Shown here: piece by piece, positions 1-12,426 of the stretch
Layout: every line of letters begins with the position of its first letter
Position numbering within the stretch: position 1 is the first letter of the stretch
Source: Coenobita brevimanus
Taxonomy: Eukaryota; Arthropoda; Malacostraca; Decapoda; Coenobitidae
Direction: 5' to 3'
Length of the DNA: 64,000 nt
Assembly (NCBI GenBank): GCA_032717465.1
Contig: JAVRFU010003718.1
Location: 3,911,164-3,975,163, forward strand
Program-made: the position numbers and the translations under genes
Notes under the pieces: model-generated
Database searches by the model: none
What the model was told of the DNA's origin: nothing
Seen by the model: the letters and a program-made list of their open reading frames with translations, nothing else

Positions 1-151
1 CACAGACACCTCCCACTATAGTCTGTCTCAGGAAAAACGAATGTAGAATATTGTCTATTTTACTCCAAAGTCACTGTCAAAGGCCGAAGGCATCTGATTT
101 AACGACCTGTGGGAATACAGGCTGGCCATGGACAAGGCCTGAGGCCAAGAG

Positions 152-152
<1 letters not shown>
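1..152. other. CA-tract flanking sequence
   Basis: No gene is seen. The first ~25 bases (cacctcccacta region) resemble the sequence just right of the CA tract at 21,106-21,205, so this looks like the edge of a CA-associated dispersed segment. The rest is unrecognised. Confidence 0.4.
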
Positions 153-223
<71 letters not shown>

Positions 224-243
224 TCACACACACACACACACAC
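153..243. repeat. (CA)n microsatellite
   Basis: About 90 bp of CA dinucleotides with two interruptions (tata, ctc). The inverted counterpart is the GT tract at 57,968-58,013, but what lies beyond the tract differs in the two places, so this tract is a junction point. Confidence 0.97.
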
Positions 244-608
244 AATCAATGAATGGGTATAAGTGACCCGCTATGCTCACAGGTCAATATGAACTGTGGT
301 TCCTGTTTTTGGATGCAACTTTTTTTTTTTTTTTTTTTTTAGTTACAAAGCGCTAAAAATAAACGAAAAATATTGGACCAGTTATTCGTTGTATATTTAG
401 ATTTAATAGCATATTATTCCTTTTATTTTACTTTTTTTTTTTTTTTTGAGCATGATTCGCCTGTCATCAAGAATTTGTAAGTTGGCATCTCAGGTCACAG
501 CACCTCCTGACTGACTCCTGGAAGATGACAAGACAGAGTTGTCTGCAGTTTTCCCCTTGCTTCAATCAGAGCTGGATATCCATATTCGCATTTCATCAAC
601 GGACTTAC
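244..608. other. Unassigned spacer with two poly-T runs
   Basis: Contains T runs at 320-340 and 432-447 but no credible gene. The whole stretch recurs inverted at about 57,603-57,967 with few differences, so it belongs to the duplicated left-edge block. Confidence 0.7.
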
Positions 609-811
<203 letters not shown>

Positions 812-894
812 AACCTCTGCTTCCGTCCTTTCTTGTCTCCCTCCTCCCTCCCCCATCTACCCTCTCTCTCTATTGTCAGATTAGAGGACTGAAT

Positions 895-1438
895 AGACTG
901 TAGTCGCGGAGCAGGACTCTGAGGTTGTCATTATCGTACCCTGGCAACCTACCATTCGACAGTGCGTCCGATTTCGTATCATATTATACACGAATCATAT
1001 TATTATGCACGAATATATTATACACGAATATTATTATACACGAACATATTATACACGAATCATATTATTGTGCACGAATATATTATACACGAATAATATG
1101 ACACAGGAATATAAGTATGCATGAATATATTATACACGAATAATATTACACACGCACATATTATACACGAATCTTATTATTATGCACAGATATATTATCC
1201 ATGAATATTACTATTCACGAACATATTATACACGAATAATATTATACACGAACATATTGTACACGAATCATATTGTTGTTCACGAATATATAATACACGA
1301 ATAATATTCCACACGAACATATTATACACGAATCACATGCGTCTGATATTATACTGTACGCGAAATCACGCACTTTTGAATCGTAGGTTGCCAGGGCACG
1401 ATAATAACAACCTCAGAGTCGCCCGCCGCGGCTATAGT
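895..1438. mobile_element. TIR element with internal 65-bp minisatellite, copy 1
   Basis: The ends are inverted repeats of roughly 80 bp: the left end (ctgtagtcgcgg then gactctgaggttgt) matches the reverse complement of the right end (cctcagagtc then ccgcggctatag). The interior is a tandem array built from tacacgaat/tattat words with a composite period of 65 bp (tgcac at 1,006 and again at 1,071). No transposase is encoded, so it is a non-autonomous DNA element or MITE by structure. An inverted copy lies at 56,772-57,380. The superfamily is not recognised. Confidence 0.75.
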
Positions 1439-1627
1439 AACCAAGGAGACTCATTTTTAGAGCAGGAATAAAGCTGACTAAATTTCATGGAACCACAACA
1501 TAATATTCAAGCTGTCAGTGGCCCACTTCCGTCAGATAAACACAAATTTACAGTAGAATTAGTGTTGTTTTTGTTAGCATTATAATGTTTAGTTTGCTTC
1601 ATGTTTACGTCTGTCCGATAGCACGAT

Positions 1628-1630
<3 letters not shown>
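1439..1630. other. Unassigned spacer
   Basis: AT-rich single-copy-looking sequence with no recognisable gene. It is repeated inverted at about 56,582-56,771, in step with the flanking duplicated block. Confidence 0.6.

Positions 1631-1681
<51 letters not shown>
1631..1681. repeat. (CT)n microsatellite
   Basis: A 51-bp CT tract. Its mirror within the satellite palindrome is the GA tract at 8,497-8,551, and its mirror after the gap is the GA tract at 56,536-56,581. Confidence 0.97.
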
Positions 1682-1684
<3 letters not shown>

Positions 1685-2089
1685 CTTTTGTCTGCCTGTC
1701 TCGAAACTTTGTGGGAACGACCTTGCTTCTCTTTACGTCTCAGGCTACCTCCTTCTTTCCTTCCCTTTTTTCCTTAATTCCTTTCTTTCTTCGACGTCTC
1801 TTTCTTTCCTTATTTCCCCTTCCTCACTTTTTCCCATCCAGTTCCCTTTTCCTCTTAATTCTTTTCACCATTTCCACTCCTTTTCCTTCCTTCTTCCTTT
1901 TCACATCCTTCCCTCTTCTCCCTCCCTGTTCTTTTCAGCATTTCCTCCCTTCCTCCCATTATCTCCTTCGCCCCCTCCTTTTCTCCCCTCCTTGCCAGTC
2001 CTCGTACCCTCTCTCCCCCTCCTTTCCTCCCCCTACGACTCCCCCCTTCCTCTCCTCCCCCTACCCTTCCCCATCCTCTCTGCACAAGG
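1682..2089. repeat. Polypyrimidine-rich segment bordering satellite
   Basis: About 400 bp with extreme C/T bias on the + strand (ctccttctttccttccc-type words). It produces a 157-residue pseudo-frame rich in Ser, Leu, Phe and Pro that I do not regard as a gene. The reverse complement recurs at 8,096-8,460 and 56,131-56,520, each time at the outer edge of the 12/24-bp satellite, so the pair behaves as one unit with the satellite. Confidence 0.8.
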
Positions 2090-4261
2090 GCCAATTTAAA
2101 TCCCAACTCCAGTACGAACTGACGTTCAAACTCAAATGCCAACTCAGGTCCCAACACAGTTACCAAACCCAAGTACCAACTTAAATCTTAACACAAGTAC
2201 CAACTCAAGTCATAACTCAAGCTTTAACTTAGTCCCAACTCAAGCGGAAACTTAAGTATCAGCTCAAGCGTCCCAACCCAAGCGCCAACCTAAGTCCCAA
2301 GTCAAGTGCCAACGTAAATTACAACTCAAGTGTCAACTTAAGTCCCAACTAATGAATCAACTTAAGTGCCAACTCAAGTGACAACGTGCCAACTCAGGTA
2401 CGAACATTAATCCCAACACAAGTGAAACCTTAAGTGCCAACTCAAGTGCCAACTTGGGTCAAAACTCAAGCGCCAATGTAGGTCCCAACTCAAGTGCCAA
2501 CCCATGTCTCAACTCAAGCGCCAACCTTAGTCCCAACTCAAGCATCAGCTTAATCACAACTCACGGGTCAGCATAGGTCCCAACTCAAGTGCCAACGTTA
2601 GCTCCAACTCAAGTGCCAACGTAAGTGTCAACGAAAGCTCCAACTAGTGCCAACGTAAATGCCAACTCAAGAGGTAACTTAAGTGCCAACTAAAGCGCCA
2701 ACTTATATTGCAACTCAAGCGCAAACATATCTCCCAACTCAAGTGACAACATAAGTGCCAACTCAAGTGACAACACAAGTGCCAACTCAAGTGGCAACAT
2801 AAGTGCCAACTCAAGTGACAAAATAAGTGCCAGCTCAAACGTCAACTCAGGTCCAAACTCATGCGCCAGCTTGGGTCTTAGCTTAAGTTACAACTTAAGT
2901 CCCAACTCAAGCTCCATCATGTTTCATCTCAAGCGAAAACTCAAGTCCCAATTCAAGCACCATCTTTAGTCCCAACGAAAGGGCGAGCTTACGTCTCAAA
3001 TCAAGCATCAACTGAAGTTCCAATTCAAGCACCAGCTTAAGTCCCAACTCAAGCGCCACATTAAGTCCAAACTTAACTGCCAACTTAAGTGCCAAATAAA
3101 GTGCTATCGTAAATGATAAGTGCAAATGTGAGTGCCAGTTCAAGTGCCAACTTAAGTGCCAACTCAAATGCAAACTTAAGAGAAAACTCAAATGCCAACT
3201 TAAATGCCAACTTAAGTGCAAACTCACGTGGTGACGTAAGTGCCAATTCAAATGTTAAGCTCCGACCAAAGTGCCAAATTAAGTCCCAAATTAAGTGCCA
3301 ACTTAAATCCAACACAAGCGCCAATTTAAATCCCAACTCAAGTACCAACTATAGCTCAAACTCAAGTGTCAACTCAAGTCCCAACACAGGTACTACTTGG
3401 GCCCAAACACAAGTACCAACTGAAGTCCTAACACAAGTACGAGCTCAAGTCCTAACTCAAGCGCTAACTTAAGTCCCAACTCAAGTGCCAACTAAGATCC
3501 CAACTCATGCGCCAACTTGTCCCAATCCAAGCACCAACTTAAGTTCCAACTCAAGCACCAACAGAAGTCCCAACTCAAGCACCAACTGAAGTCCCAACTC
3601 AAGTGCCAACGTAAGTCACAACTCAAGTGCCGACGTAAGTTACAACTCAAGCACCAACTTAAGTCCCAGTTCACAAGTCAACTCAAGTCCCAGCTAAGGC
3701 GCCAACTTACGCTGCATCTCAAGCACCAACATTGATCCCAACTCAATTGAAACCTTAAGTGCCAACTTAGGTCAAAACTCAAGCGCCAATGTAGATCTCA
3801 GCTCAAGCGCGTACTTAAGTTCCAACTCAAGCGCCAACATATGTCCAACTCAGGCGCCAACCTAAGTCCCAACTCAAGCTCTAAAATACGTCTAAACTCA
3901 AGCGCCAACTTAAGTCCCAACTCAAGCGCCAACTTAAGTCCCAACTCAAGCGCCAACTTAAGTCTCAGCTCAAGCGCCAACTTAAGTCCTAGCTCAAGCG
4001 CCAACTTAAGTCCCTACTCAAACGCCAACTTAAGTCCCAACTCAAGTGCCAACCTAAGTCCCAACTCAAACGCCAACTTAAGTCCCAATTCAAGAGTCAA
4101 CTAAAGTCCCAACTCAAGCGCCAACTTAAGTCCCAACTCAAGCACCAACTTAAATCCCAACTCAAGCGCCAACTTAAGTCCCAACCCAAGCGCCAACTAA
4201 AGTCCCAAGTCAAGTGCGAACTTAGTTCAAACTTGTCCCAATTTAAGTGCCAACTTCAAGT
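2090..4261 (+). repeat. 12/24-bp satellite array, block 1 (forward)
   Basis: Tandem array whose basic word is the 12-mer ACTYAAGYSCCA, usually as pairs ACTTAAGTCCCA plus ACTCAAGCGCCA, giving a 24-bp unit. Homogeneity is highest at 3,840-4,200 and lower toward 2,100. Because 24 is a multiple of 3, several frames stay open (SPNSSANL-type octapeptides on +, LALELGLK-type on -); these are not genes. 54,001-56,130 is a near-identical inverted copy. Confidence 0.95.
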
Positions 4262-4740
4262 GCCTCAAGTGGCACTCAGATTGCACCTATGTGGAAGTTT
4301 TCTACTTAAGTGCCACTTAAGTTCAAGTTCCACTTAAGTGCCACTGAAGTTCCACTCAAGTTCCACTCAAGTTCCTCTTAAGTGGTTCTTAAGTGGAACT
4401 TAAGTGGCACTTAAGTGGCACTTAAGTTGCACTTAAGTGGCACTTAAGTTGCACTTAAGTGGCACTTAAGTTGCACTTAAGTGGCACTTAAGTGGCACTT
4501 AAGTTGCACTTTAGTGGCACTTAAGTTGCACTTAAGTTGCACTTTAAGTTGCACTTAAGTGGCACTTAAGTGGCACTAAAGTTGCACTTAAGTTTCACTT
4601 AAGTGGCACTTAAGTTTCACTTAAGTTGCACTTAAGTTTCACTTAAGTTCCACTTAAGTTCCACTTAAGTACCACTTAAGTGGAACTTGAACTTAGTGGA
4701 ACTTAAGTAGAACTCTTCCTGATAGGTGCCATCTGAATGC
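4262..4740. repeat. Self-complementary CACTTAAGTG array at orientation switch
   Basis: Dense array of the perfect palindrome CACTTAAGTG in the context TTAAGTGGCAC / TTAAGTTGCAC, about 11-12 bp per unit. Since the core is its own reverse complement, the array has no orientation. It sits exactly where the satellite turns from forward (left) to inverted (right). A short related stretch ends block 3 at 12,290-12,425. Confidence 0.9.
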
Positions 4741-7700
4741 CACTTTAGGCACCTAAGTTGGCACTTAAATTGGGACAAGTTGGAACTAAGTTGGCATTTG
4801 AGTTGGGACCTTAGTTGGCGCTTGAGTTGGGACTTAAGTTGGCCCTTGAGTTGAAACTTAAGTTGGCGCTTGAGTTGGAATTTAAGTTGGCACTTGAGTT
4901 GGGACTTAAATTGGCTCTTGAGTTGGGACTTAAGTTGGCGCTTGAGTTGGAATTTCAGTTGGCGCTTCAGTTGGGACTTAAGTTGGCGCTTGAATTGGGA
5001 CTTATGTTGGCGCTTGAGTTGGGACTTAAGTTGGTGCTTGAGTTGGGAGCTACTTTGGCACTTGAGTTTGGGCTTAGGTTGGCGCTTGAGTTGGGACTTA
5101 AGTTGGTGCTTGAGTTGGGACTTAAGTTGGCGCTTGAGTTGGAATTTCAGTTGGCGCTTCAGTTGGGACTTAAGTTGGCGCTTGAATTGGGACTTATGTT
5201 GGTGCTTGTGTTGGGACTTACGTTGGTGCTTGAGTTGGTTCTTAAGTTGGCGCTTGAGTTGGGACTTAGGTTGGTGTTTGTGTTGGGACTTAAGTTGGCG
5301 CTTGAATTGGGACTTAGGTTGGTGCTTGTGTTGGGACTTAAGTTGGTGCTTGAGTTGGGACTTAAGTTGGCACTTGAATTGGGGCTTGAGTTGGGATCTA
5401 CTTTGGTGCTTGAGTTGGGACTTAGGTTATCGCTTGAGTTGGGACTTAAGTTGGTGCTTGAGTTGGGAAATAGTTTGGCGGTTGAGTTAGGACTTAAGTT
5501 GGCGCTTGAGTTGGGACTTAAGTTTTCGCTTGAGTTGGGACTTAGGTTGGCGTTTGAGTTGGGACTTAAGTTGGCGCTTGATTTGGGACTTAAGTTGGTG
5601 CTTGAGTTATGACTCAAAGTTCGCGCTTGAGTCAGGACTTAGGTTGGCGCTTGAGTTTTTACTTAAGTTGGCGCTTGAGTTGGGGCTTAAGTTGGCGCTT
5701 GAGTTAGGATTTACGTTGGCGCTTGAGTTGGGACTTAAGTTGGTGCTTCAGTTGGGACTTAAGTTTGTGCTTCATTTGGGACTTAAGTTGGTGCTTGAGT
5801 TCGGAGCTACTTTGGCACTTGAGTTGAGACTTAGGTTGGCCCTTGAGTTGGGACCTAAGTTGGCGCTTGAGTTGGGACTTAGGTTGGTGCTTGTGTTAGG
5901 ACTTAAGTTGGTGCTTGAGTTGGGACTTAAGTTGGCGCTTGAGTTGGGGCTTAAGTTGGTGCTTGAGTTTGGACCTACTTTGGCGCTTGAGTTGGGACTT
6001 AGGTTGGCGCTTGAATTGGGACTTAGGTTGTCGCTTGAGTTGGGACTTAAGTTGGTACTTGAATTGGGACTTAGGTTGGCTCTTAAGTTAGGACTTAAGT
6101 TGGCACTTGAGTTGGGAATTAAGTTTTCGCTTGAGTTGGGACTTAGGTTAGCGCTCGAGTTCGGACTTAAGTTGGCGCTTAATTTGGGACTTAAGTTGGC
6201 GCTTGAGTTAGGACTCAAAGTTCGCTCTTGAGTTGGGACTTAAGTTGGCGCTTGACTTGGGACTTAAGGTCGCGCTTGGGTTGGGGCTTAAGTTTGCAAT
6301 TGAGTTGAGACTTATGTTGGAACGCTTGAGTTGGGACTTAAGTTCGCGCTTGAGCTTGGACCTACGTTGGCGCTTGAGTTTTTACCCAAGTTGGCACTAA
6401 GGTTTCACTTGAGTTGGGATTAATGTTGGTGCTTGAGATGCAGCATAAGTTGGCGCATGAGTTGGGACTTGAGTTGACTCGTGATTTGAGATTTATGTTG
6501 GTGCTTGAGTCGTTACTTGCGTTGGCACTTGATTTGTAACTTACGTTGGCACTTGAGTTGGGACTTTAGTTGGTGCTTGAGTTAGGACTTCAGTTAGTGC
6601 TTGAGTTGGGACTTCAGTTGGTGCTTGAGTTGGGACTAAAGTTGGTGCTTGGATTGGGACAAGTTTACACTTGACTTGGGACTTAAGTTGGCGCTTGAAT
6701 TGAGACCTTAGTTGGCGCTTAAGTTGGGACTTAAGTTAGCGCTTGAGTTAGGACTTGATCTCGTACTTGTGTTAGGACTTAAGTTGGTACTTGTGTTTGG
6801 ACCCAAGTGGTACCTGTGTTGGGACGAATTGACACGAGTTTGATCATTAGGTGGTACTTGAGTTGGGATTTGAATTGGCGCTTGTGTTGGAATTAAGTTG
6901 GCACTTGTTTTAGGACTTAAGTTGGCACTTGTTATAGGACTTAAGTTGGCACTTATTTTGGGACTTAATTTGGCACTTGAGTCGGAGCTTTAGTTATTTG
7001 AACTGAAACTTACGTCACCAAGTGAGTTTGCACTTAAGTTGGGATTTGCGTTTGCACTTAAGTTGGCATTCGCGTTTGCACTTAGGGTAGCATTTGCGTT
7101 TCCAGTTAAGTTGACATTTGAGTTTTCTCTTCAGTTTGCATTTGAGTTGGCACTTAAGTTGGCACTTGAATTGGCACACAAGTTTGCACTTATCATTTAC
7201 GTTAGCAATTTATTTGGCATTTACGTTGGCAGTTAAGTTTGGACTTAAGTTTGCACTTGAGTTGGGACTTAAGCTGCTGCTTGAAATGGAACTTAAGTTG
7301 GTGCTTGAGTTGGGACCAATGTTCGCCCTTTAATTGGGACTAAATGTGGCGCTTGAGTTGGTACTTAAGCTTGCGCTTGAGATGAGACTTCTTGCCGCTT
7401 GAGTTGGGACTTTAGTTGTCACTTGAGCTGGGATCTAAGTTGGCGCTTGAGTTTGGACCTGAGTTAGCATTTGAGTTGGCACTTATTTTGTCCCTTGAGT
7501 TTACGCTTATGATGTCACTTGAATTGGCTATTGTGTTGTCACGAGTTGGCACGTAAGTTATCTCTTGAGCTGGCACTTACGTTGGCACGAGTTGGAGCTT
7601 ACACTGGCACTTGAGTTGGAGCTTACCTTGGCACTTAAGTTGGGAACTATGCTGACCTTTGAATTGTAATTAAGCTGGTGCTTGAGTTGAGACTAAGGTT

Positions 7701-8095
7701 GGCGCTTGAGTTGAGACATGGGTTGGCACTTGAGTTGGGACCTACGTTGGCGCCTGAGTTTTGCCCCAAGTTGGCACTTGAGTTGGCACTTAAGGTTTCA
7801 CTTGAGTTAGGATTAATGTTCGTACTTGAGTTGAAACGTTGTCACTTGAGTTGGCACTTAAGTTGATTCATGAGTTGAGACTTAAGTTGGCACTTGATTT
7901 GTAACTTACATTGGCACTTGAGTTGAGACTAGGTTGGCGCTTGAGTTGGGACTAAGCGCTTGAGTTATGACTTGAGTTGGTACTTGTGTTAAGACTTAAG
8001 TTGGTACTTGCGTTTGGTACCTGTGTTGGGACATGAGTTGGCACTTGAGTTTGAACTTTAGTTGGAACTTGAGTTGGGATTTAAATTGGCCCCTG
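4741..8095 (-). repeat. 12/24-bp satellite array, block 2 (inverted)
   Basis: The same 24-bp family in reverse orientation (ttaagttggcgc / ttgagttgggac on the + strand), about 3.35 kb. It is most regular at 4,800-6,250 and more divergent toward 8,000. It gives the longest satellite pseudo-frames of the window (265 and 241 residues of Leu/Ala/Glu/Gly repeats), open in overlapping frames on both strands, which is expected of a 24-bp period and not of a gene. Confidence 0.95.
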
Positions 8096-8493
8096 TGAAG
8101 AGAGGAGGGGGAGGGGTAGAGGGAGGAGAGGAAGGGGGAGTCGTAGGGGGAGGAGAGGAGAGGGTACGAGGACGGGCAAGGAGGGGAGAGAAAGAGGGGG
8201 CGAAGGAGAAAATGGAAGGAAGGGAGGAAATGCTGAAAAGAACTGGGAAGGAGAATATGGAAGGAGGTGAAAAGAAAGGAAGGAAAAGGAGTGGAAATGG
8301 TGAAAAGAATTAGGAAGAGGAAAAGGGAACTGGATGGGAAAAAGTGAGGAAGGGGAAACAAGGAAAGAAAGAGACGTCGAGGAAAGGAAGGAAGGAATTA
8401 AGGAAGAATGGAAGGAAAGGAAAGAAGGAGTTACCCTGAGACGTAAGGTGAAGCAAGGTCGTTCCCACAAAGGTTCAAGACAGGCAGACAAAA

Positions 8494-8551
<58 letters not shown>
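8096..8551. repeat. Polypurine segment plus (GA)n tract
   Basis: Purine-rich stretch (ggaggagagg words) followed by a GA tract from 8,497. It is the inverted counterpart of 1,631-2,089 and closes the left palindrome (arms about 1.63-4.2 kb and 4.9-8.55 kb). Confidence 0.85.
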
Positions 8552-8553
<2 letters not shown>

Positions 8554-8570
8554 AAGAGAGGGAGTCTGAC

Positions 8571-8635
8571 TGTAAAATATCCCATTCTTTGAGGAAGGAA
8601 AGTCAGAACATCTTCAAAGCAAATATCCTCATCAG
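8571..8635 (-). pseudogene. hAT transposase fragment (reverse strand)
   Basis: On the - strand this encodes the peptide ADEDICFEDVLTFLPQRMG, identical to a peptide of the hAT-like transposase remnant at 13,366-13,425 (+). Only about 20 residues are retained between the GA tract and the hAT-type end at 8,636. It is a relic, probably carried with a rearranged segment; it has no start and no catalytic residues. Confidence 0.7.
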
Positions 8636-9304
8636 CAGTGCTGGGAACGCTACTAATAAAAAGTAGCGGCGCTCCCATTCCCGTTACTAGCCTGAAAAAG
8701 TAGTGGCGTTACTGGTTTCGCTACTTGATACGAAATGTAGCGGTGCTCCCGCTCCTGCTGCTTTGGATAAGAAAAACGTACACGAAGGAAAGGTTAACAA
8801 AAATCTGTGATATAGCAATACACTATATACTGTTTTGATAATATTAGTCAGTCTGAGTGGTTATGTTGTGTACCAGTAATGTCAGTATACACTTATACTG
8901 AATAAATAAAATCATACATGTCGGTGTCACTTTAATGAAGCTTAGAGCCGAAGGTACAGGAAAAAAGCTATTTACTGTATAATGTAACAAATGCTCTTTT
9001 ACACTGTTACCTAGTATACCTACTGAAAGTAACATACGTAAGTAACAGGCAAAAAATGTAGCCTACCATTAATACATATTATATAGATTTATTATATTTT
9101 CAATGATACTCATTTAAGATATATACGAAAACGAGAGTAAAAATGAACTGGGGCTTTCTGTTAAAGGCTATACAATGGCAATGTTTTTTCCATTACCTTA
9201 AACTGAAAGTAACATACTTTTACGAAATAATAACGTAGTGCGTAAGAATTAGTCTGAAAGAGAGAGTGAGGGAGAGAGCGCAAGTTAGAGACGGGAATAG
9301 TTAG

Positions 9305-9364
<60 letters not shown>

Positions 9365-9765
9365 GCATTGCCTACATCTAGCTGACATCCTTATTTATCT
9401 TTAGGCCTACTTAATTTAAATGATCGATAATTAACTAGCAACTTCCTGTCTAATTATTGCACAATTACTAATAAATAATATATATAGTTTAATAAATTAC
9501 TGATGTAATGTAGAACAAACATCCTTAATTGACAGAATTGACGAAAGTAGTATTTTTCGTCATTAATAAATGCAACCAAACCGTCGGCATATCTGTATGT
9601 ACTCACGACTCCGGACTGTATTCGTCGCGTGAGTAGTGAGGAGCGCGGTAACGCGTGAGTACAGCCAAAAAGTAGCGGCGCTCTCAGTTCCGCTACTGGC
9701 TAAAAAAAAGTAATGGCGTTACCACCATCGCTATTAAAATAGTAGCGGCGCTATTCCCAGCATTG
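8636..9765. mobile_element. Non-autonomous hAT-like element (1.13 kb)
   Basis: The left end starts CAGTGCTGGGAACGCTACT and the right end is its imperfect inverse ending cccagcattg. Both ends carry repeated agtagcggcgctccc and gtaatggcgttac words, typical of hAT-type termini (CAGTG...TGGGA). No transposase frame lies inside; the interior is AT-rich with a GT tract at 9,308-9,361. The flanking octamers (ctcatcag / ctcaagtg) match only partly, so no clean 8-bp target duplication is visible. It separates satellite blocks 2 and 3. Confidence 0.75.
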
Positions 9766-12426
9766 CTCAAGTGCCATCCCATGTTTCAACTCAAGCGCCA
9801 ACCTTAGTCCCAACTCAAGCACCAGCTTAATCACAACTCAGGGGTCAGCATAGGTCCCTACTCAAGTGCCAACGTAAGCTCCAACTTAAGTGCCAACGTA
9901 AGCTCCAACTCAAGTGCCAACGTAAGTGCCAACGTAAGCTCCAACTCAAGTGCCAACGTAAGTGCCAACGTAAGCTCCAACTCGTGCCAACGGAATTGCC
10001 AACTCAAGCGCTAACTTAAGTGCCAACTAAAGCGCCAACTTATGTTGCAACTCAAGCGCAAACATAACTCCCAACTCAAGTGACAACACAAGTGCCAACT
10101 CAAGTGACAACATAAGTGCCTACTCAAATGCCAACTCAGGTCCAAACACAAGCGCCAACTTGGATCCCAGCTCAAGTGACAGTTTAAGTCCCAATTCAAG
10201 CGCCAACATGTCTCAGCTCAAGCGCAAACTTAAGTACCAACTCAAGCGCCATCTTTAGTCCCAACTAAAGGGCGACCTTAGGTCCCAACTCAAGTACCAA
10301 GTTAAGTTCCAATTCAAACACCAGCTTAAGTCCCAACTCAAGCGCCAACTTAAGTCCAAACTTAACTGCCAACTTAAGTGCCAAATAAAGTGCTAACGTA
10401 AATGATAAGTGCAAACCTGAGTGCCAATTCAAGTGCCAACTTAAGTGTCAACTCAAATGCCAACTTAAGAGAAAACTCAAATGCCAACTTACGTGCAAAC
10501 GCAAATGCCAACTTAAGTGCAAACTCACGTGTTGACGTAAGTGTCAATTCATATGTTAACTAAAGCTCCGACTTAAATACCAAGTTAAGTCCTATAACAA
10601 GTGCCAACTTAAGTCCTAAAACAAGTGCCAACTTAAATCCAACACAAGAGCCGATTTAAATCCCAACTCAAGTACCACCAAAAGTTCAAACTCAAGTGTC
10701 AACTCAAATCCCAACACAGGTACCATTTGGGTCCAAACACAAGTACCAACTTAAATCCTAACACAAGTACGAGCTCAAGTCCTAACTCAAGCGCTAACTT
10801 AAGTCCCAACTCAAGCGCTAAATAAGGTCTCAACTCAAGCGCCAACATAAGTCCCAACTCAAGCGCCGACTTGTCCCAATCCAAGAACCAACTTAAGTCC
10901 CAACTTAAGCTCAAACTGAAGTCCCAACTCAAGCACCAACTGAAGTGCCAACGTAAGTTAAAACTCAAGCACCAACTGTAGTCCCAGTTCAAGTGCCAAC
11001 GTAAGTTACAACTCAAGTGCCAACGTAAGTTACAACTCAAGCACCAATTTAAGTCTCAGTTCACGAGTCAACTCAAGTCCCAACTCAAGCGCCAACTTAT
11101 GCTGCATCTCAAGCACCAACATTAATCCCAACTCAGGTGAAACCTTAAGTGCGAACTTGGGTCAAAACTCAAGCACCAACTCAGGTCCCAACTCAGGTAC
11201 CAAACGCAAATACCAACTTAAGTCTTAACACAAGTACCAACTCAAGTCATAAATCAAGCGGTAACTTAGTCTCGACTCAAGCAGCAAGTTAAGTATCAAC
11301 TCAAGCGTCAAATGAATTCCCAACTCAAGTGCCAACATAAGTTACAACTCAAGTGCCAACTTAAGTCCCAAATCATGAGTTAACTTAAGTGCCAACTCAA
11401 GTGACAACGTGCCAACTCAAGTACGAATATTAATCCCAACTCAAGTGCCAACCCATGTCTCAACTCAAGCGCTAACCTCAGTCCCAACTCAAGCATCAGC
11501 TTAATCACAACTCAATGGTCAGCATAGGTCCCAACTCAAGTGCCAACGTAAGCTCCAACTCAAGTGCCAACATAAGTGCCAACGTAAGCGGCAACCCAAG
11601 TGCCGAAGTAAGTTTCAACGTAAGATCCAACTCAAGTGCCAACGTAAGTGCCAACTCAAGAACTAACTTAAGTGCCAACTAAAGCGCCAACTTATGTTGT
11701 AACTTAAGCGCAAACGTAACTCCCAACTCAAGTGACAACATCAGTGCCAACTCAAGTGACAACACAAGTGCGAACTCAAATGCCAACTCTGGTCCAAACT
11801 CAAGCGCCAACTTGGGTTCCAACTCAAGCGCCAACTTGGGTTCCAACTCAAGCTCCAACTTAATTCCCAACTCAAGCGGCAACCTAAGTCCCAACTCAAG
11901 CGCGAACTTAAGTCCCAACTCAAGCGCGAACTTAAGTCCCAACTCAAGCGCCAACTTAAGTTCCAACTCAAGCGCCAACTTAAGTTCCAACTCAAGCGCC
12001 AACTTAAGTCACAACTCAAGCGCCAACTTAAGTCCCAATTCAAGCGCCATCTTAGGTCCCATCTGAAGCCTCAACTTAAGTTCCAACTCAAACGCCAACT
12101 TGAATCCCAACTCAAGCGCCAACTTAAGTCCCAACTCAAGCACCAACTTATGTCCCAGCTCAAGTGCCAACCTATGACCGAACTCAAGCGCAAACTTAAA
12201 GACCCATCTCAAGTTCCAACTAAAGTCCCAACTCAAGTGCCAACTTAGTTCCCAACTTGTCCCAGTTTAAGTGCCAACTTAAGTGCCTCAAGTGGCACTC
12301 AGGTGGCACCTATGTGGAAGTGTTCTACTTAAGTGTCGCTTAAAGTTCAAGGTCCACTTAAATGCCACTTGAGTGGAACTTGAGTGGCACTTAAGTGGAA
12401 CTTGATCTTAAGCAGCAGTTAAGTAG

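Noticed and set aside
1711..2184. 157-codon frame with hydrophobic stretches suggesting a membrane protein
   Set aside because: Polypyrimidine bias forces Ser/Leu/Phe/Pro codons; the frame runs into satellite and is seen only where that bias occurs.
4815..5612. 265-codon frame of Leu/Ala/Glu/Gly repeats
   Set aside because: Direct translation of the 24-bp satellite; several frames on both strands are open at once and there is no start context or non-repeat part.
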